This document shows positions 1-6,800 of a stretch of DNA of 23,075 nucleotides, piece after piece (position 1 is the first letter of the stretch; the number at the start of each line of letters is the position of its first letter). The notes beneath the pieces are model-generated. The model saw only the letters and a program-made list of their open reading frames with translations. It did not search any database and was not told where the DNA came from. Position numbers and translations under genes: made by a program. This stretch comes from Chloroflexota bacterium (GTDB taxonomy: Bacteria; Chloroflexota; Anaerolineae; Anaerolineales; Anaerolineaceae): NCBI GenBank assembly GCA_023434145.1, contig JAEYTI010000027.1, positions 1 through 23,075 of the forward strand. Direction: 5' to 3'.

Positions 1-285
1 TTGGGCTGGTTTGGGGCGCCCCCTTGCGGGCCCCACACAAAACGATCCAACAAAATATCAATATAGGTGTCCGGCAAAACCCGATATGGGTCTGGCCGAA
101 CGTAATTTTACCGCACCGGCATACGCTTTTGTAAGGGGTGCAAGCGGGGAGACAGAAAGCACGATAATTTTATCAGCGACATGAACTGTGCAAGGCCCTT
201 TGTGAGATGCCGTCATTGTAGGGGGAAACCACCTCAGCTACAATATGTTACAATTCCGTCCACAACTTTGAGGATAAATAACAGC
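1..285. other. Leader region without a recognised gene
   Basis: No recognisable gene. Positions 12-33 are a G/C-rich run with partial self-complementarity. On the minus strand a frame is open from about 107 to the window edge (stop TAA at 108-110), with TTG at 75-77 as the only plausible start. It reads through PDTYIDILLDRF and could be the start of a divergent gene leaving the window or a chance frame. A plus-strand frame is also open from the edge to 184 but resembles nothing I know. The AT-rich part after about 150 carries the promoter for the kinase gene. An in-frame ATG at 181 extends the kinase frame, but its translation is unlike the family. Confidence 0.4.
216..244 (+). promoter_or_regulatory. 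Candidate sigma70-type promoter for the nucleoside kinase gene
   Basis: TTGTAG (216-221) and TACAAT (239-244) are separated by 17 bp. A second TACAAT overlaps at 249-254. Transcription would start near 251, giving a leader of about 35 nt to the ATG at 286. This also argues against the upstream in-frame ATG at 181, which would not be on the transcript. The -35 box matches the consensus only in its TTG. Confidence 0.45.
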
Positions 286-2028
286 ATGTTCGAACGAACG
301 AAAAGCGATCACATACAAGCGATTGAGCCGCGTGCTACAGTCGAGATTCATCTCCCCGATGGGCGCGTTTATGCCGGTCCGAGGGGTGTGCCGGTAGAGC
401 GATTTATGCAGGGGCTGCCGGAGTGGGGGAATCCTCCCATCGTCGGCGCAGTGATCAACGGAGAGCTGCGCGAGCTAACCTACCCGATCACGATGGAAGC
501 ACGCGTAGCACCGGTGACAATGGCTGACCCTGATGGAGCGCGTATCTACCGCCGCTCACTGGTCTTTTTGCTAGAAACAGCCTTCGAAGACCTCTACCCC
601 CAGGCGGAACTGACGGTAGATCACTCGGTTTCATCTGGCGGTTACTTCTGCCAGGTGGTGGGCCGCCCGCCGCTGGATCAGGCCGACCTGGATGCGCTTT
701 CGAAGCGCATGCGCGAGCTGGTAGATTTGGACCTGCCGCTGGTGCGTAAGCAGGTGCCTTTGGAAGAAGCCATTTCCTACTTCCAGAAGAAAGGCCAGTT
801 CGATAAAGTCCGCTTGCTCAAACATCGCACCAAAGATTACCTGGTGTTGTATGCCATCGATGAGCATATGGACTATCACCACGGCTACATGGTGGCATCG
901 ACCGGTTACATGCAGTGGTATGAGCTGCGGCTCGTGGAAAGCGCTGGTTTTGTGCTGCGCTATCCGCGCCGCCACGCGCCCACCGAGCTGCTGCCCATGC
1001 CCGATTACCCCATGCTGCTGAATACCTTCCGCCAGTACGGAAGCTGGCTCTCGCACCTGGGCATCGAGAATACCGGCGCGCTGAACGATGCGATCCGCAG
1101 CGGGCGTATCCGTGAGATCATCCTGGTCTCTGAGGCGCTGCACGAGCAGCGCATCGCGGAAATCGCCGAACAGTTTGTGGAGAAAGAGCAGCACCCGCGC
1201 GTGATCCTGATCGCCGGGCCGTCTTCCTCTGGCAAGACCACGTTCTCCAAACGCCTCGCCGTGCAGCTATTGGCGCATGGCGTCACGCCCTACGCGTTGG
1301 AGATGGATAACTACTTCGTCAACCGTGAGGAAACGCCCAAGGATGAGGACGGGGTGTTTGATTTCGAGTCCCTCGGGGCGATGAACCGCGCTCGCTTGCA
1401 GTCGGATATGCAGCGGCTAATCGCGGGTGAGGAAGTGCAGCTCCCGCACTTTGATTTCAAGCTGGGCAAGAGCCAACCTGGCGCTACCGTCCGGCTAGAG
1501 AAGGATCAGATCATCATCCTCGAAGGCATCCACGGGCTGAACCCAAATTTGATGCCCGACTTCCCCACCGATAAGACCTTCCGCATCTACGTCTCGTGCC
1601 TCACGCAGTTGAACCTGGATCGATACAACCGCATTTCCACCACCGACACACGTGAGATCCGCCGCACAGTGCGTGATGCGCGCGAGCGCGGTTACCCCGC
1701 GCTGACCACGATCGGACGGTGGGAGTCGGTGCGGCGCGGCGAGAAACGCCACATCTTCCCCTACCAGGAAAACGCGGACGTAATGTTCAATTCCGCGCTG
1801 GTGTACGAGCTTTCGGCGCTCAAGACCTTTGCCGAGCCGCTGCTTCGCCAGGTGCCCTTCGGCTCGCCCGAGTTTATCGAAGCCAAGCGCCTGCTCACCT
1901 TCCTGGAGTGGTTCCTGCCGCTGGATATCGACCTGATCCCCGATAACTCGATCGTACGCGAGTTCATCGGCGGCTCAATCCTGCGCGAATTCCAATTGTG
2001 GGATCGCAAGATCAAGACAACAGAGTGA
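286..2028 (+). CDS. Uridine/nucleoside kinase with threonyl-tRNA-synthetase-like N-terminal region
   Basis: Predicted cytoplasmic enzyme of the phosphoribulokinase/uridine kinase P-loop family, phosphorylating a nucleoside with an NTP (pyrimidine salvage). Length is 580 aa from the chosen start. Residues 15-80 look like a TGS domain and about 85-225 like the second additional (SAD) domain of threonyl-tRNA synthetase. The kinase domain begins near 300, with Walker A GPSSSGKTT at 311-319 and the strand IIILEGIHG at 409-417. The metal-binding positions of the SAD domain appear lost (R90, F94, H198, M202). The frame is open from an ATG at 181, but I chose 286 because of an AGGAT ribosome site 10 nt upstream, a promoter at 216-244, and better family resemblance. 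Such long kinases occur in Thermotoga, Firmicutes and Chloroflexi. The nucleoside specificity cannot be read from sequence. Confidence 0.88.
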   Translation: MFERTKSDHIQAIEPRATVEIHLPDGRVYAGPRGVPVERFMQGLPEWGNPPIVGAVINGELRELTYPITMEARVAPVTMADPDGARIYRRSLVFLLETAFEDLYPQAELTVDHSVSSGGYFCQVVGRPPLDQADLDALSKRMRELVDLDLPLVRKQVPLEEAISYFQKKGQFDKVRLLKHRTKDYLVLYAIDEHMDYHHGYMVASTGYMQWYELRLVESAGFVLRYPRRHAPTELLPMPDYPMLLNTFRQYGSWLSHLGIENTGALNDAIRSGRIREIILVSEALHEQRIAEIAEQFVEKEQHPRVILIAGPSSSGKTTFSKRLAVQLLAHGVTPYALEMDNYFVNREETPKDEDGVFDFESLGAMNRARLQSDMQRLIAGEEVQLPHFDFKLGKSQPGATVRLEKDQIIILEGIHGLNPNLMPDFPTDKTFRIYVSCLTQLNLDRYNRISTTDTREIRRTVRDARERGYPALTTIGRWESVRRGEKRHIFPYQENADVMFNSALVYELSALKTFAEPLLRQVPFGSPEFIEAKRLLTFLEWFLPLDIDLIPDNSIVREFIGGSILREFQLWDRKIKTTE

Positions 2029-2070
2029 TCAAAAAATCTCCCGCGCGAGCGCGGGAGATTTTTTGATCAC
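2025..2070. terminator. Symmetric bidirectional terminator between convergent genes
   Basis: Perfect inverted repeat with 22-nt arms, 2025-2046 and 2049-2070. The effective hairpin has a GC-rich core (ctcccgc/gcgggag) with A6 on one side (2031-2036) and T6 on the other (2059-2064), so each strand gets a stem followed by a U-run. The TGA of the kinase gene (2026-2028) and the TGA of the minus-strand gene (complement of 2067-2069) sit at mirror positions in the arms. Confidence 0.9.
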
Positions 2071-4103
2071 TTCAACTGCTGTAACAGCCCCTCCACCTCA
2101 TTGACCGGCAGATTGCAGGTGAAGGCCTGGCACACGTATGCCGAGGGCTTGCCCTGGATCATGCCGCGCTCGTGAAGCAGCCCGGGGCCTTCATTCCCGA
2201 CCTCTGCTGCTGACTGCGCCATCACCGTGCGCGGGCGATATGCCTGCCAAACCGCATCCATCAGCGCGCGGGTGCCTGGGTCATCGGTTGGGCCGATGAT
2301 GGCGATCTGCCGTACTGGCCCGGCGGCAAAATCGGCGGCTTGCAGCCACATGGCAAACCCGGTGGGGTGGCGCACCATCAGATCTTGCAGGATGGAGAGC
2401 ATGGCTTCGGCCTGATCCTGCCACTCGGGGCGCTCGTCCAGCGCGGCAAGCTGGAGCAGGGCGTTCGCCGCCAGCGCATTGCCGGAGGGGGTGGCATTGT
2501 CCTGAATATCCTTGGGTCGGGTGAGCAGTTCACCGTGATCGTGGCGTGTGTCGAAAAATCCGCCCTTTGGGTCTCGAAAACCGGCCTGCATGGCTTCAGC
2601 CAGTTCCACTGCGGATTGATACCAGCGCGGGTCGGGGTCGGTCTGGTAGAGCGCCAGCAGCGCCAGGATCAGCCCGGCATAGTCTTCCAGGTAGGCATTG
2701 TGGCGAGCATCGCCGCTGCGCCACGCGCGCAGCAGTCGCCCATCCCGGTACATGGATGTGAGCAAGAAGTCCGCGTTTTTGCGCGCGGCGATGAGGTAGT
2801 CGTCGCGCTTCAGGTAGCGGGCGGCTTCCGCCAGGGCGCGCAGCGCCAGCGCATTCCACGAGACTAGCACCTTGTCGTCGGTTCCGGGGCGCACGCGGCG
2901 CTCGCGCAGATCGTAGAGCGTGCGGTGGATGCCGCTCAACCGGGAGGTCAGCGTTTCCTCGCTCATGCCCAGGGTCTCGACTAACTGGGGCAGGTCACTT
3001 TGCCGCTGTAGGATAGTTTTGCCCTCAAAGTTGCCGTTCTCAGGGAAGGGATAGACCTGGTGAAGAAGGTTGTGATCGTCCTCGTTGAGCACACCCTCCA
3101 GCTCGCGCTCCGTCCACACGTAGTACTTGCCCTCTTCTCCTTCCGAGTCAGCGTCGAGGCTGCTGTAGAAGCCTCCCTGCGGGTCGGTCATCTCGCGCAG
3201 AACGAAGTCCAGCGTTTCGGTGCAGATGTGGCGAAAATCAGCCCGCCCGGTGAGCAGGTGGGCGTGCAGGTAGGCCAGGGCAAGCTGGGCGTTGTCGTAC
3301 AGCATCTTCTCGAAGTGCGGCACCAGCCACAGATCGTCTACCGAGTAACGGTGGAACCCGCCACCGACCACGTCGTACATACCCCCGCGGCTCATTACGC
3401 TCAGGTTGTGCGTCACGGCGTCCAGCGCGCGAGTGTTGCCCCGCGTGGCCTGCATCATCAGGAATTCCAGCGTCATTGGCTGCGGGAAGCGCGGCGCTTT
3501 GCCCCAGCCGCCCTGCTTCCAGTCGTAGGTCTGGATTAGCGCGGTAGTAGCCTGTTCGGGCGTGCTGGCGCGGAAGGCTGCGCCTGGCTCGGCGCCCCAT
3601 GTGCTTGCCTCGCGCAGGTGGTTGGCCAGGTCTTGCCCCGTTTTGCGGATCGCCTCAGCTTCGTTCTCCCAGGCTTTGGTCACTGCCGCAAGGATCTCGC
3701 GGAAGGCGGGCATGCCATAACGCCGGACCGGCGGGAAGTACGTGCCGCCGTAGAACGGCTCGCCTTCGGGGGTAAGAAAGACGCTCATCGGCCAGCCACC
3801 TTGCCCAGTCATGGCGGTGACGGCGTTCATATAGATGCTGTCGAGATCGGGGCGCTCCTCGCGGTCCACTTTAATACTGACAAAGGATTCATTCAGCACC
3901 CGCGCCGTCTCAGCGTCTTCAAACGACTCGTGCTCCATCACATGGCACCAGTGGCAGGCGGCATAGCCAATGCTGAGGAAGATGGGTTTGTTCTCGGTCC
4001 GCGCCTTTTCCAGCGCTTCGGGCCCCCACGGATACCAATCCACCGGGTTGTTGGCGTGTTGGAGTAAGTAGGGGGATGTTTCCCGGCTTAATCTGTTTGG
4101 CAT
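2067..4103 (-). CDS. YyaL-type protein: thioredoxin-like domain (DUF255) plus six-hairpin-like domain
   Basis: 678 aa, full length for the YyaL/SSP411 (SPATA20) family. The N-terminal thioredoxin-like domain (about 1-160) starts with the family hallmark SPYLLQHANNPVDWYPWG. It carries the CHWC redox motif at 50-53, then VDREERPDLD near 79-88, GQGGWPMSVFLTPEGEPF near 100-117 and GGTYFPP. The remainder resembles an alpha/alpha six-hairpin (glycosidase/epimerase-like) fold, with conserved GGGFHRYSVDDLW, PHFEKMLYDNAQL and SLDADSEGEEGKYYVW. No signal peptide or membrane segment is seen, so it is likely cytoplasmic. The ATG at 4103 follows a GAGGTG ribosome site at good spacing. The biochemical function of the family is not established. 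Adjacency to a sugar isomerase-like gene on the same strand is compatible with sugar metabolism but does not prove it. Confidence 0.93.
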   Translation of the reverse strand: MPNRLSRETSPYLLQHANNPVDWYPWGPEALEKARTENKPIFLSIGYAACHWCHVMEHESFEDAETARVLNESFVSIKVDREERPDLDSIYMNAVTAMTGQGGWPMSVFLTPEGEPFYGGTYFPPVRRYGMPAFREILAAVTKAWENEAEAIRKTGQDLANHLREASTWGAEPGAAFRASTPEQATTALIQTYDWKQGGWGKAPRFPQPMTLEFLMMQATRGNTRALDAVTHNLSVMSRGGMYDVVGGGFHRYSVDDLWLVPHFEKMLYDNAQLALAYLHAHLLTGRADFRHICTETLDFVLREMTDPQGGFYSSLDADSEGEEGKYYVWTERELEGVLNEDDHNLLHQVYPFPENGNFEGKTILQRQSDLPQLVETLGMSEETLTSRLSGIHRTLYDLRERRVRPGTDDKVLVSWNALALRALAEAARYLKRDDYLIAARKNADFLLTSMYRDGRLLRAWRSGDARHNAYLEDYAGLILALLALYQTDPDPRWYQSAVELAEAMQAGFRDPKGGFFDTRHDHGELLTRPKDIQDNATPSGNALAANALLQLAALDERPEWQDQAEAMLSILQDLMVRHPTGFAMWLQAADFAAGPVRQIAIIGPTDDPGTRALMDAVWQAYRPRTVMAQSAAEVGNEGPGLLHERGMIQGKPSAYVCQAFTCNLPVNEVEGLLQQLK

Positions 4104-4127
4104 TTCTGCACCTCAAGAGGAGATTTG

Positions 4128-4166
4128 TTTTGCATGGTCAACAACGCAGTTGTTGACCATGCAAAA
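4128..4166. repeat. Perfect 17-bp inverted repeat between the SIS gene and yyaL-like gene
   Basis: Arms 4128-4144 (ttttgcatggtcaacaa) and 4150-4166 with a 5-nt loop (cgcag). Base pairing is perfect, but the arms begin with T and end with A in either direction, so neither strand has a stem followed by a U-run. It sits about 25 nt upstream of the yyaL-like ATG on the minus strand. It may be a transcript-end or processing stem-loop, or a protein-binding palindrome. Confidence 0.7.
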
Positions 4167-4178
4167 ATAAGAGACCAG

Positions 4179-4209
4179 CCCGCTGCGACGGCGCAGTCGT
4201 CGTAGCGGG
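4179..4209 (-). terminator. Stem-loop downstream of the SIS gene, possible terminator
   Basis: Arms 4179-4190 and 4198-4209 (12 bp, one non-Watson-Crick position), with a 7-nt loop. It starts 12 nt after the stop codon of the SIS gene read on the minus strand. About 10 nt further downstream on that strand is a T-rich stretch (ttattttt), so it is a weak intrinsic-terminator candidate. Confidence 0.4.
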
Positions 4210-4221
4210 TGAGTGGAATTG

Positions 4222-5259
4222 TTAGAACGTCTCGGTGACCTTGCGCAGCCCTTCTGGCTCGTCGGGATTAAGACCTTTCTCTAGCGTAAGCTGCAGCGCG
4301 AACCTCTGCCCGGGCAGTACCGCCACCAGCGGGGTCAGCCACTCGGGTACACCACTGGAGATGGGCAGCGGAAGCTCTGCTGCATCGAGCGCAGTCTTGT
4401 CATCGGAGATCACCATCAGTTCGGCGTTGCGCGCTTTCAGCTCGCCGATCAGGCTGTAGGTATCCTGGTACACCGCCCCGCTGGGGGCAATGAGAATGAC
4501 CGGGAAGCCAGGCTGCGCCGTGGCAATTGGCCCGTGGCGGAAGTCTGCGGAGGAATAAGGCTCAGCGACCACGCGGGTCAGTTCCTTGATCTTTAGCGCC
4601 ACTTCAAAGGCGGTGCAGTAATTTAGGCCGCGGCCAATGACCACCGTCTGTTCGATGTAACGGTAGCGCTCCACGCGTGAGAGCATTTCAGAGAGCCCGT
4701 CCAGCGTTTTCTGCATCTTCAGCGGGATGCCGTGCAGGGCCTTTAAATTTGTGGTATCACCGGACATGGCGCACGAGAGCAGTGCCAGAGCAGCCAGCGA
4801 AGTGGTATAGGTCATCGTGGCGGCGACGGCTTTTTCTATGCCGGTGCCCAGCGGGAGAATGTAATCGGCGGTTTGGCCCAGCGGCGACTGCGGATCGTTG
4901 GTGATAGCGAGGGTGGGACGACCCTGCTTGCGGCCTTCCGCCAGCACCGAAACGATATCTGGCGATTGGCCCGACTGCGAAATACCAACGACCAGCGCTT
5001 CTTCCAGGGAAGGCGGGGTCTCGTAGATGGTGAACAGCGAGGGCGTTGCCAGGGCAACCTGAATGCGGTGCTGCATGCCGAACAGGTATTGGGCGTAGCG
5101 GGCGGCGTTGTCGGAGGTCCCGCGGGCGGCGATGAGCATATAACGGAAGCGTCCATTCAGCTCGCGGGCGATCCGCCGGGCGTTTTCGCTTTCATTTTCA
5201 AGAAAAGCCCGTACAACTTCAGGTTGCTGCAAAATTTCGCGTTCCAAAACAGGCATCAT
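4222..5259 (-). CDS. SIS-domain sugar-phosphate isomerase/deaminase-like protein (GlmS/AgaS-related, no glutaminase domain)
   Basis: 345 aa from the ATG at 5259. It resembles the isomerase half of glucosamine-6-phosphate synthase, with two SIS domains. The first contains AARGTSDNAARYAQYL and ISQSGQSPDIVSVL, which bind phosphosugar. The second contains VVIGRGLNYCTAFEVALKIK, and the segment SSADFRHGPIA corresponds to the conserved xxHGP active-site loop. There is no N-terminal glutaminase, so it cannot use glutamine. It fits COG2222-type enzymes, deaminases or isomerases of amino-sugar or keto-sugar phosphates in the cytoplasm. The frame extends to a TTG at 5298 preceded by an AGGGGGT ribosome-site-like run. 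I chose the ATG because homologues begin close to VLEREI. A consensus promoter lies at 5318-5346. The substrate is not determinable. Confidence 0.88.
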   Translation of the reverse strand: MMPVLEREILQQPEVVRAFLENESENARRIARELNGRFRYMLIAARGTSDNAARYAQYLFGMQHRIQVALATPSLFTIYETPPSLEEALVVGISQSGQSPDIVSVLAEGRKQGRPTLAITNDPQSPLGQTADYILPLGTGIEKAVAATMTYTTSLAALALLSCAMSGDTTNLKALHGIPLKMQKTLDGLSEMLSRVERYRYIEQTVVIGRGLNYCTAFEVALKIKELTRVVAEPYSSADFRHGPIATAQPGFPVILIAPSGAVYQDTYSLIGELKARNAELMVISDDKTALDAAELPLPISSGVPEWLTPLVAVLPGQRFALQLTLEKGLNPDEPEGLRKVTETF

Positions 5260-5317
5260 GGTGTTATCTCTAGTAGCAGTGTTTTCTGACGGTGGCAAAA
5301 GTTACCCCCTAAGGGCA

Positions 5318-5346
5318 AGTATACGTTCCGGGTATGGGCCTGTCAA
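5318..5346 (-). promoter_or_regulatory. Consensus sigma70-type promoter for the SIS gene
   Basis: Read on the minus strand: TTGACA (5341-5346), 17-bp spacer, TATACT (5318-5323). The -35 box is perfect and the -10 differs from TATAAT at one base. The predicted start near 5311 gives a leader of about 50 nt to the ATG at 5259, or about 12 nt if the TTG at 5298 is used. It is the best promoter match I found in the window. Confidence 0.8.
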
Positions 5347-5403
5347 CGGAGATTCCTACCCATTTGTAAGGAAGAAATCGTCTCCCTTCGCGCGCATCTG
5401 AGG

Positions 5404-5409
5404 TATACT
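5404..5409 (+). promoter_or_regulatory. Candidate -10 element for the GNAT-like gene
   Basis: TATACT about 55 nt before the ATG at 5465, in the divergent gap shared with the SIS-gene promoter. No convincing -35 hexamer lies at 16-18 bp spacing (TCTCCC at 17 bp), so it may need an activator or be a chance match. Confidence 0.35.
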
Positions 5410-5464
5410 GACGTTACCGCCGGTTCAAACAATTTATTGCCAGAGAAGCTTCCAGCGAGGTCTC

Positions 5465-6592
5465 ATGTTAAGTATTTCGAAGCTCGATACTTCCTCGAAA
5501 TCCCAGGTAAAGGATTTTATCCAATTTCATTACAGCTTGTATTCTGGCTGTTCGCAGTGGGTGCCGCCGTTCCGTAGCGACATCGCGCTGATGATGAACC
5601 GCAACAAGCACCCGTTTTACGAGCATTCCGAGGCGGAGTTCTTCGTCGCAAAACGCAAAAATGAGATTGTGGGGCGGATCGCGGTTATGGATAACAAGCC
5701 CTTCAACCAGTACCACGATGTGCGCAAGGCGCAGTTCTATCTGTACGACACAACCGATGACGTACAGGTTGCGCAGTGCCTGTTTGACGCAGCGTTTGAC
5801 TGGTGCCGCAAGCGCGGCTTGGATACACTGATTGGCCCGAAGGGCTTTAGCCTTTTCGATGGCTATGGCATCCAAATCGAGGGTTTCGAGCATCGCCAGA
5901 TGATGACGATGATGAACTACAACTTCCCGTATTACCCCATCCTCATGGAAAAGATGGGTTTTGAGAAGGAAGTAGATTTCGTCTCTTGCTACCTTCCTGG
6001 GGATAAGTTCAATCTGCCCGAAAAAGTGGTGGAGATTGCTCGCCGGGTACGGGAGCGCGGAAAGTTCCGCGTGCTCAACTTCAGCAGCAAGCGCGAACTG
6101 CTGAAATACGCGAAGAAGATTGGCGATGCGTATAACAAAACTTTTGTGAACAACTGGGAATACTACCCGCAGACCCAGCGCGAGATCAACCAGGTGATCG
6201 ATCAGGTGATTCTGGTAGCCAATCCAAAGCTGATCAAGCTGATCGAGTACAACGAACAGGTCGTTGGGTTCCTGTTTGGCTTCCCCGATGTATCGGCGGC
6301 GCTCCAGCGGCACAATGGAAACGTAAACCCCATTGCCGTGGCAGATATCCTGCTAGAGATGAAGCGCAGCAAATTTGTCTCCCTCAACGGCGCCGGTGTG
6401 CTGCCAGAGTATCACGGGCGGGGCGGCAATGCGCTCATGTACGATGAAATGGTGAAAACGATCAGAGACTTCAAATATGAGAATGCTGAACTAACCCAGG
6501 TGGCGGAAACCGCCAAGCAGATGCGGCAGGATCTGATCACCGCGGGCGGCTCGGCATATAAGAATCACCGCGTCTTCCGCCGCGCTGTGTAG
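5465..6592 (+). CDS. GNAT-fold N-acyltransferase-like protein, function unknown
   Basis: 375 aa, longer than a single GNAT domain (about 150 aa). The N-terminal half carries the pattern HPFYEHSEAEFFVAKRKNEI followed by VGRIAVM, and a second region ends in GPKGFSLFDGYGIQIEGF. The C-terminal half has a plausible acetyl-CoA pyrophosphate-binding loop, VLPEYHGRGGNALMYDEM, with R319-G320-G321 near residues 312-329, preceded by the strand VVGFLFGFPD. This matches a family of 370-380 aa proteins annotated as N-acetyltransferases in several phyla; their substrate is unknown to me. No membrane segment or signal peptide is seen. The ATG at 5465 follows a close GAGG site (agcgaggtctc). The gene is divergent from the SIS gene and ends just before a very long inverted repeat. 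Confidence 0.8.
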   Translation: MLSISKLDTSSKSQVKDFIQFHYSLYSGCSQWVPPFRSDIALMMNRNKHPFYEHSEAEFFVAKRKNEIVGRIAVMDNKPFNQYHDVRKAQFYLYDTTDDVQVAQCLFDAAFDWCRKRGLDTLIGPKGFSLFDGYGIQIEGFEHRQMMTMMNYNFPYYPILMEKMGFEKEVDFVSCYLPGDKFNLPEKVVEIARRVRERGKFRVLNFSSKRELLKYAKKIGDAYNKTFVNNWEYYPQTQREINQVIDQVILVANPKLIKLIEYNEQVVGFLFGFPDVSAALQRHNGNVNPIAVADILLEMKRSKFVSLNGAGVLPEYHGRGGNALMYDEMVKTIRDFKYENAELTQVAETAKQMRQDLITAGGSAYKNHRVFRRAV

Positions 6593-6607
6593 CTAAAACA
6601 TGATAAA

Positions 6608-6662
6608 GTTGTCAATAAAGTGGAGGGATGTGTCGCACACATCCCTCCACTTTATTGACAAC
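6608..6662. repeat. 26-bp perfect inverted repeat after the GNAT-like gene
   Basis: Arms 6608-6633 and 6637-6662 pair over 26 bp without mismatch around a 3-nt loop (cgc). It begins 15 nt after the stop codon. No T-run follows on the plus strand (aacatttgg), so it is not a classic intrinsic terminator, although such a stable stem would probably mark a transcript 3' end. It is the longest perfect hairpin in the window. Confidence 0.8.
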
Positions 6663-6678
6663 AACATTTGGCAACTTA

Positions 6679-6713
6679 CCCTGGTCAGATGACCAGGGCC
6701 AATCACTGATTGG
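6679..6713. promoter_or_regulatory. Two abutting palindromes upstream of the ABC permease genes (possible operators)
   Basis: Palindrome 1 (6679-6698) has 9-bp arms ccctggtca/tgaccaggg around GA. Palindrome 2 (6699-6713) has 7-bp arms ccaatca/tgattgg around one C. They touch with no gap, and a TAAAAT box follows at 6720-6725. Arms of TGGTC/GACCA type are common in GntR-family operators. The position just before a -10-like box suggests regulation of the permease operon, but stem-loop roles are equally possible. Confidence 0.4.
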
Positions 6714-6800
6714 TCGTGCTAAAATTACGAGATAAGTCTGGGTTCTGTTCCGAGTGTGGTCAGCATCCCAGACTTTTTCTCTGCAAAGGCGGCAGTGAAG

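Noticed and set aside
181..285. 35-residue N-terminal extension of the nucleoside kinase from an ATG at 181
   Set aside because: Upstream of the predicted transcript start near 251, Cys/Arg-rich and unlike the family; the ATG at 286 has a better context.
2340..2867. 175-aa plus-strand frame inside the YyaL-type gene
   Set aside because: Fully antisense to a gene with strong family motifs; its translation has no recognisable features. A shadow of codon bias.
4111..4120. cctc/gagg hairpin sequestering the ribosome site of the YyaL-type gene
   Set aside because: Only four base pairs with a 2-nt loop; not a stable RNA structure.
5468..6313. 281-aa minus-strand frame inside the GNAT-like gene
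   Set aside because: Long but antisense to a gene with recognisable motifs; no ribosome site or family resemblance.
6756..6800. GTG start for the OppB-type gene at 6756
   Set aside because: Adds 15 residues before the family's usual start just ahead of the first membrane segment; no good ribosome site.
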